DNA of 58,989 nucleotides from Fidelibacterota bacterium (GTDB lineage: Bacteria; Pseudomonadota; Alphaproteobacteria; Rhodospirillales; Rhodospirillaceae): positions 1 to 58,989 of the forward strand of contig CANJBL010000014.1 of assembly GCA_947472795.1 (NCBI GenBank). The letters are read 5' to 3'. The notes beneath the pieces are model-generated. The model was not told the origin of the DNA. It did not search any database and worked only from the letters and a program-made list of their open reading frames with translations. A program made the translations under genes and the position numbers. Shown in pieces: positions 55,013 to 58,989 of the stretch. The first letter of the stretch is position 1. Every line of letters begins with the position of its first letter.

Positions 55013-55527
55013 ACGCTGGCGTCGGTTCCGACTTCCTTCAACGCGCCGATGAGCAGTTCCATGGCTGCACCGGCAGCAGCGCGGCGGATATCGCTGCGTG
55101 TGCCGGCGAAGACATAGCGTTTTACCATGGCATCGCAACCGGTCTGGGCGATGGCCATATAGACCAGTCCCACGGGCTTTTCCTTCGTACCACCGCCGGG
55201 ACCGGCGATGCCGGTGATGGAGACGGCCATGCCGGCGCTGCTTTGCGCCAGCGCACCTTCGGCCATGGCGGAGGCGACGATGTCGCTGACCGCGCCAAAC
55301 TCATCAATGGCATCGCGCGGTACGCCGAGCAGGCGGCTCTTTGATTCATTGGAATAGGTGATGAACCCGCCATCAACCACTTCGGACGACCCAGCGTTGG
55401 CGGTGAGGCATGCGCCCAGCAATCCACCGGTGCAGGATTCCGCCGTGATGATGCGTGTCTCGCTCTCTTTGGCGAGGGCGAGAACTTCCTTCGCCAGTTC
55501 GATGAGATCTGCGGGCAAGTCTTGCAT
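55009..55527 (-). CDS. pncC: CinA C-terminal-type nicotinamide-nucleotide amidohydrolase
   Basis: A 172-residue stand-alone CinA C-terminal domain (PncC type), which deamidates NMN in pyridine nucleotide recycling. Motifs are TAESCTGGLLGACLTANAGS, FITYSNESKSRLLGVP, VSDIVASAMAEGALAQSSAG, and the VSITGIAGPGGGTKEKPVGL core. It lacks the N-terminal molybdopterin-like domain of full CinA. Start ATG 55527. The neighbouring minus-strand pgpA is separated by a palindromic repeat. Confidence 0.88.
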   Translation of the reverse strand: MQDLPADLIELAKEVLALAKESETRIITAESCTGGLLGACLTANAGSSEVVDGGFITYSNESKSRLLGVPRDAIDEFGAVSDIVASAMAEGALAQSSAGMAVSITGIAGPGGGTKEKPVGLVYMAIAQTGCDAMVKRYVFAGTRSDIRRAAAGAAMELLIGALKEVGTDASV

Positions 55528-55598
55528 GGCGTAAACCGGGTGCTATTAGAGTTTATTGAGTCCAATTAAATCAGGCTGTGTGCGGGACATTTTTATTT

Positions 55599-55646
55599 GA
55601 GCATGTTCTGATCGGAAAACCGCCCACACTTTTCCGGAAGATGCTC
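55599..55646. repeat. Palindromic interspersed repeat between cinA-type gene and pgpA
   Basis: The sequence opens GAGCAT, has an inner GGAAAAC, a short loop, TTTTCCGGAAG and closes with ATGCTC. GAGCAT and ATGCTC pair, as do GGAAAA and TTTTCC. Elements of this exact style are scattered through Rhizobiales genomes. It touches the pgpA stop codon. Confidence 0.6.
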
Positions 55647-56215
55647 TAGAAGTAGTTTGCCCATAAGTGCTGGAGTGCGATGAGCACAGCGGCAGCATAG
55701 AGCCCGGCGATGACGTCATCCAGCATGATGCCGAGTGCCCCGGGTACTTTCTGGTCGGCCCAACTGATGGGCCAGGGTTTGAAAATGTCGAAGAAGCGGA
55801 AAAGCCCGAAGCCGATGGCGTACCAGATGATGTTGAAGGGTACTGCAGCCAGAGTGATCCAAAGGCCCACGACTTCATCGATGACAATCCATTGGGGATC
55901 GGATGCGTTGGGTTCGGTGCGCAAATAGCGGGCCGTGTAGACCATTCCCAGGACGAAAGGGACGATCGCGGCGGGGATAAGGGCGTGACTGCCGGCGAGC
56001 CAGGCAATGACCGCGGCGATGGGCAGCGCGTTGAGGGAGCCGACTGTGCCCGGCGCATGGTAGGAGAAGCCGGCGCCGAACCAGGTGAGGAACACGAGCC
56101 CTTGCGGCCAAGGCTTGCGCCAATCGGGTCCGCCAATCCGCCAACCGTTTTCCATCACCAAAGGTTCGTAAGGAGGCTGAGTGCTATCCTCGGATCGGTC
56201 GGATTCAAGAGACAT
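55646..56215 (-). CDS. pgpA: Phosphatidylglycerophosphatase A
   Basis: PgpA dephosphorylates phosphatidylglycerophosphate to phosphatidylglycerol. The 189-residue protein has the LVFLTWFGAGFSYHAPGTVG motif, WIVIDEVVGLWITL with the acidic active-site residues, FFDIFKPWPISW, and the late LDDVIAGLYAA motif, plus several membrane helices. I chose ATG 56215; a GTG at 56221 would add two residues. CdsA, in the window at 6148, supplies the upstream precursor pool. Confidence 0.9.
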   Translation of the reverse strand: MSLESDRSEDSTQPPYEPLVMENGWRIGGPDWRKPWPQGLVFLTWFGAGFSYHAPGTVGSLNALPIAAVIAWLAGSHALIPAAIVPFVLGMVYTARYLRTEPNASDPQWIVIDEVVGLWITLAAVPFNIIWYAIGFGLFRFFDIFKPWPISWADQKVPGALGIMLDDVIAGLYAAAVLIALQHLWANYF

Positions 56216-56240
56216 TGGCACCTTAGATGTTCTTGCGGGT

Positions 56241-56255
56241 GTTCTGGAGATGTTC
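56241..56255 (-). promoter_or_regulatory. LexA-box-like site upstream of pgpA
   Basis: GTTC-TGGAGAT-GTTC matches the alphaproteobacterial LexA consensus (GTTC-N7-GTTC), with a further GTTC half-site at 56229. It lies 26 bases before the pgpA start. One such match per roughly 30 kb is expected by chance on both strands, so this is a weak candidate. Confidence 0.25.
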
Positions 56256-56485
56256 CGGTCTTGAAGATGAGGGTAGCTTAAAGGATTGGAACCAGAGCGT
56301 AAAAAGAACTTTCCATCGCTCTCTATCTTATTGATTTAAAACAATCTTTCAGATTTTTACTTTCTCTTTGAATTTCTAGGGTGAAATCGGCAGGATGAGG
56401 TTGAGTGCTTGCGGTTTTCCAAGCGTCGGGGGTGCGGCTTTTTGTACCATCAGCGGGTGTTTCGGCTGATGTTGCGGCGGCCATA

Positions 56486-56518
56486 CGTTTTCTAAAGGAC
56501 GGCGTTTTCTAAAGAACG
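56486..56518 (+). repeat. Tandem 16-base repeats in the M23 leader
   Basis: CGTTTTCTAAAGGACG (56486-56501) is repeated with one mismatch as CGTTTTCTAAAGAACG (56503-56518), a 17-base period. It lies in the roughly 400-base gap before the M23 gene, where no promoter stands out clearly. A binding site for a regulator is possible. Confidence 0.5.
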
Positions 56519-56570
56519 TGGAACCTGGCAACAGGTTTCAAGGGAAGCAAGAACTCACAACCCAAGGGGC

Positions 56571-56601
56571 GGCTTAAAAAAAAGCCAGCTTAAAAAAAGC
56601 T
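56571..56601 (+). other. Two A-loop mini hairpins before the M23 gene
   Basis: GGCTT (56571-56575) pairs with AAGCC (56582-56586), and AGCTT (56587-56591) with AAGCT (56597-56601), each with an A-rich loop. They are directly adjacent, 45 bases before the start codon, and could be an RNA element. Confidence 0.4.
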
Positions 56602-56645
56602 CCTGGGCAATTACTGAACGGGTGTCATCAGTAAGAGGGGACGGC

Positions 56646-58091
56646 GTGTTCTCAGGTAAACAACACTCGAAGTTTGACCCGCAGGATCGCGGGTTAAGCC
56701 GAGTACAAAAATTATTGCAGCGCTTCTTTCCGGAGCGTCAGCTCATCGTCCGGTCCGGCGAGCGCATGCGCACGCTGCGCCTATCGACCAACCGTCAGGC
56801 GGTGATTATCACCGTCGGCTTGGCCATAGGCACATGGACGCTGTTCAGTTCGGGCCTTGCCATGAACCATGGCGAGCGCATCCGTGCGAAGAATACGGAA
56901 ATCAAGGACGCGCGCATGGGCTACGAGCAATTGCTCGCCCAGGTGTCGATCTATAAAGAGCGCGTCGCCGATCTCACGAAAGACCTTGAAAGCAACTATA
57001 AACACTCGCTGTCCCTGGTGGACCGTGAGTCCGAGTTGTTGAAGAACAAGGCCGCCGAACTGAATGGCGGCGCCGACAAGAAAACCAGCCTTGTGGCCAA
57101 GCTGAAGACCCGCGCCAAGGATGCGCTGATCGATCCAGCCGGCGCTCTGACAGGTGAAAGCGGCGACGTCGATCTGGTACTGAGCAAGACCAAGCTCTAT
57201 CGCGGCCATGCCGACGAACAGCGCAAGGAGCTGCTCGCCGAACTCGCCGACCTGGAAGATTCCATGGTCGATGTGGTCGGCCATCATCAGAAGACGCCGT
57301 TCATCGCCACCGATAGCTTGGAGCTGCGCCAAGTTGTGCTTCAGCGTGATATGGCGCTGACCGAACGCGAGACGCTCTCGCAGCGCGTCAGCTCGCTCGA
57401 GAACCAGATCCGCGATATGGAAAGCAATCAGCTGCTGCTCTATCACCGTTTCTCGGAAGTGACCGAAACAAAGATCTCGGACATTGAGTCTTCACTCAGC
57501 GTTACCGGCCTCGACATCGATCTTCTGGCCAAACGCCAGAACAGGAAGGGCGGGCAGGGTGGTCCTTTTATTCCGCTCGACAAAGCGGCTGAACAATCAG
57601 GCCCGCTGCAGGAGTCGCTCAACCTGCTCAATGCCGACGTCGATCACCTGACGGATTTGCAGGGTTTGATCATGCGCCTGCCCCTGGACGCGCCGGTGCG
57701 TAAATTCCAGCTCAACAGTGGATTCGGCGTGCGTCAGGATCCCTTCAGCGGCCAGGTCTCTCAACATCTTGGGTTGGATTTGGACGCGGAATACAAGGCT
57801 TCGATCTTCAGCCCCGGCGAGGGAAAAGTGGTTCACGCAGGTTGGGATGGAAGCTATGGTCGTATGGTTGAAATTGATCACGGCATGGGCGTCGTGACGC
57901 GTTACGGCCATATGTCGCGCGTCAACGTCGAAGAAGGCGATAAGGTCGTCCGCGGCACCATCATCGGACAGGTGGGTTGCAGCGGCCGTTGCACGGGGCC
58001 CCACGTCCATTACGAAGTGCTCAACAACGGGCAGCACGTTAATCCACTAAAGTTCTTGAAGGCCGGTAGTGATGTTTTCAAAAACCAATAA
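56646..58091 (+). CDS. M23-family peptidase with coiled coil (LytM-type)
   Basis: A 481-residue protein that probably cuts peptidoglycan cross-links or acts as an amidase activator. A TM helix lies at about residues 49-66 (VIITVGLAIGTWTLFSSGLA), followed by a long coiled coil (roughly 75-270) and a C-terminal LytM domain with the zinc ligands H-x3-D in QHLGLDLDAE and HVH in CTGPHVHYEV. The GTG at 56646 has GAGGGG five bases upstream; GTG 56622 is an alternative. Its end overlaps the bactofilin gene by 20 bases, an arrangement known in alphaproteobacteria and linked to cell shape. Confidence 0.88.
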   Translation: MFSGKQHSKFDPQDRGLSRVQKLLQRFFPERQLIVRSGERMRTLRLSTNRQAVIITVGLAIGTWTLFSSGLAMNHGERIRAKNTEIKDARMGYEQLLAQVSIYKERVADLTKDLESNYKHSLSLVDRESELLKNKAAELNGGADKKTSLVAKLKTRAKDALIDPAGALTGESGDVDLVLSKTKLYRGHADEQRKELLAELADLEDSMVDVVGHHQKTPFIATDSLELRQVVLQRDMALTERETLSQRVSSLENQIRDMESNQLLLYHRFSEVTETKISDIESSLSVTGLDIDLLAKRQNRKGGQGGPFIPLDKAAEQSGPLQESLNLLNADVDHLTDLQGLIMRLPLDAPVRKFQLNSGFGVRQDPFSGQVSQHLGLDLDAEYKASIFSPGEGKVVHAGWDGSYGRMVEIDHGMGVVTRYGHMSRVNVEEGDKVVRGTIIGQVGCSGRCTGPHVHYEVLNNGQHVNPLKFLKAGSDVFKNQ

Positions 58092-58560
58092 AGCCACCAA
58101 CGGGAATGCTCAGGCGCAAGACGTGCGCGCCGAAATGGCCGTGAAGGCCGTTCCATCGATCATCAGCGCCGACCTGTCCATCGACGGGAACCTGAATTCC
58201 GGCGGCGAGATCCAGGTGGATGGCGTCGTCAATGGCGACATCAAGTGCAAGGCGCTGATTGTCGGCGTGAAGGGTTCCGTGGTCGGTGAAGTGATCGCCC
58301 AGACCGTGCGCATGCATGGTGCCGTGAAGGGCATGATCCGCGCGAAGAGCGTGTTCCTGGCATCCACCGCGCGTATGTCGGGCGATGTGGAGCACGAAAG
58401 CCTCGCCATCGAGCCGGGCGCCTATATGGAAGGCCACTGCAAGCGCATCACTGAGGTCGCTCCGGCGCCGGTGGTGGAAGTGCCGCGCGCCGTCGAGCGC
58501 GCGCCCATCGGTGCATCGCGCATTGGCGGCATGCCGAAGCCCGCAGCGGTCGCCGGCTAA
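58072..58560 (+). CDS. bacA: Bactofilin
   Basis: Bactofilins are cytoskeletal proteins that polymerise through a right-handed beta helix. The 162-residue product has an unstructured N-terminus, the DUF583 core (about residues 30-125: ISADLSIDGNLNSGGEIQVD, GDIKCKALIVGVKGSVVGEV), and a Pro/Val/Ala-rich C-terminus. It starts at ATG 58072 inside the end of the M23 gene. The pairing with an M23 peptidase suggests a role in directing peptidoglycan synthesis. The gene symbol follows Caulobacter usage and the exact orthologue is uncertain. Confidence 0.88.
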   Translation: MFSKTNKATNGNAQAQDVRAEMAVKAVPSIISADLSIDGNLNSGGEIQVDGVVNGDIKCKALIVGVKGSVVGEVIAQTVRMHGAVKGMIRAKSVFLASTARMSGDVEHESLAIEPGAYMEGHCKRITEVAPAPVVEVPRAVERAPIGASRIGGMPKPAAVAG

Positions 58561-58582
58561 ACAAAGATCCAGAGTTTCAAGC

Positions 58583-58611
58583 AAAAGGGCCGGAGTGATC
58601 CGGCCCTTTTT
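58583..58611 (+). terminator. Rho-independent terminator after bactofilin
   Basis: GGGCCGG (58587-58593) pairs with CCGGCCC (58600-58606), with flanking A and T runs (AAAA/TTTTT) and a further TATTTT. It ends the M23-bactofilin transcript 23 bases after the stop. Confidence 0.85.
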
Positions 58612-58697
58612 ATTTTAGCGCGATTTCGAACTTCTCTGCGCTTGGCTGTCGGCCTTGGGCTCCCGCGACGGTATGTATGTACGAAGGAGAGGGTTCG

Positions 58698-58841
58698 GTG
58701 CCGTACAGCTTTTCTATGCCTCGCATCGCGTTCCTGTTTGCCGCAGTTTGCCTGCCCACGATCGCGCACGCTCATACCGGAACGAGCCCTTTCGCCGGGT
58801 GGTCCGACGGCTTCAATCATCCGCTGCACGGTTGGGACCAT
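58698..58841 (+). pseudogene. HupE/UreJ family protein, N-terminal fragment cut by an IS
   Basis: Forty-eight codons of a HupE/UreJ-type membrane protein (metal permease family). A signal-peptide-like segment (IAFLFAAVCLPTIAHAHTG) leads to FAGWSDGFNHPLHGWDH, the conserved HPxxGxDH metal motif. The GTG start follows AAGGAGAG. Directly after the DH residues the frame runs into insertion-sequence DNA and stops at 58880. The membrane domain is absent, so the gene is inactive. Metal import is a family-based inference. Confidence 0.8.
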
Positions 58842-58989
58842 TGTGCGTCGTCAGATCATTTGGGACAGATGCGGGCGTGATTTAGCGGAGTGTTAGCCTC
58901 ATATGGTTGATCGATCTTAGGCGGCGAGCTTGCGGTGAAGCAAGCGACGATGTTCGATGGTTTTCCGTTTGATGCGGTGTCGTTCCTGC
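58842..58989 (-). mobile_element. IS3-family insertion sequence, 3' end (partial)
   Basis: The host frame breaks right after 58841 and the new sequence begins TGTGCGTCGTC on the plus strand, a TG start as in IS3-type ends. The orfB stop is 75 bases further in. The right edge of the window lies inside the element, which runs on past the window. The exact end is inferred from the broken hupE frame. Confidence 0.7.
58917..58989 (-). CDS. IS3-family transposase OrfB, C-terminal fragment
   Basis: The minus strand encodes ERHRIKRKTIEHRRLLHRKL followed by AA and a stop at 58917. A basic tail of this form (KRKTIEHRRLxHRKLAA) ends the rve-type integrase protein of a common IS3-family element. Only about 23 codons are present, so the catalytic DDE residues are outside the window. 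Whether it is the same element as the one at the left edge cannot be told because no shared segment is visible. Confidence 0.65.
   Translation of the reverse strand, partial: QERHRIKRKTIEHRRLLHRKLAA

Overview
The window is a stretch of an alphaproteobacterial chromosome, GC-rich and almost entirely coding. The evidence is the gene order (rpsB-tsf-pyrH-frr-uppS-cdsA-dxr-rseP-bamA-skp-lpxD-fabZ-lpxA-lpxI-lpxB; gltA-gltX-comEC-lexA; moeA-moaC-trpC-trpD-trpG; trpE-ppiD-tpiA-secG-pyrG-kdsA-eno-ftsB-pdhABC-lpd-lipA), LpxI in place of LpxH, a lipoyl domain on the pyruvate dehydrogenase E1 beta subunit, a GTTC-N7-GTTC LexA box, and palindromic intergenic repeats like those of Rhizobiales and relatives. 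I cannot name a genus from the sequence alone. The organism is Gram-negative: lipid A, Kdo and BamA genes are all present.

Layout. 1-1107: the 5' end of an IS3-type insertion sequence has cut an ECF sigma factor gene, leaving its C-terminal part joined to an intact anti-sigma gene. 1114-1545: a DUF1232 protein. 1849-16957: a long one-direction block for translation factors (S2, EF-Ts, RRF), UMP kinase, isoprenoid and phospholipid precursors (UppS, CdsA, Dxr), envelope proteolysis and outer-membrane assembly (RseP, BamA, Skp) and lipid A synthesis (LpxD, FabZ, LpxA, LpxI, LpxB). 16954-19227: three accessory genes (sulfotransferase, a miniature flagellar-rod-like protein, a lipoprotein). 19297-24330: citrate synthase, GltX and ComEC. 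24327-31374: an accessory stretch around lexA with a cupin, a 679-residue protein carrying two retropepsin folds plus TonB-C, a Cys-repeat secreted protein, and a GST/ArsR/AHSA1/DUF1428 operon behind a palindromic operator. 31483-40463: molybdopterin and tryptophan genes and PpiD, with trpE separated from trpGDC by an inverted polysaccharide-deacetylase-like gene and a palindromic repeat. 40655-54735: central metabolism (TpiA, PyrG, KdsA, Eno, PDH complex, LipA), SecG, FtsB and two Sel1 proteins. 54788-58560: a nine-Cys small protein, CinA-C, PgpA, and an overlapping M23 peptidase/bactofilin pair. 58698-58989: a HupE/UreJ gene cut after 48 codons by the 3' end of a second IS3-type element.

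How the parts fit. Most genes serve the growing Gram-negative envelope (lipid A, Kdo, phospholipid, undecaprenyl carrier, Bam machinery, peptidoglycan remodelling) together with translation and pyruvate-to-citrate metabolism. LipA lies directly after the complex that needs lipoate. Accessory genes are concentrated at a few break points in the conserved order. The least explained items are the double-retropepsin protein and the Cys-repeat protein beside lexA, the orphan flagellar-like protein, and the repeat-rich leader of the M23/bactofilin pair. No tRNA, rRNA or CRISPR array was seen. Both window edges lie inside insertion sequences, so the window may be a contig that ended at repeats.
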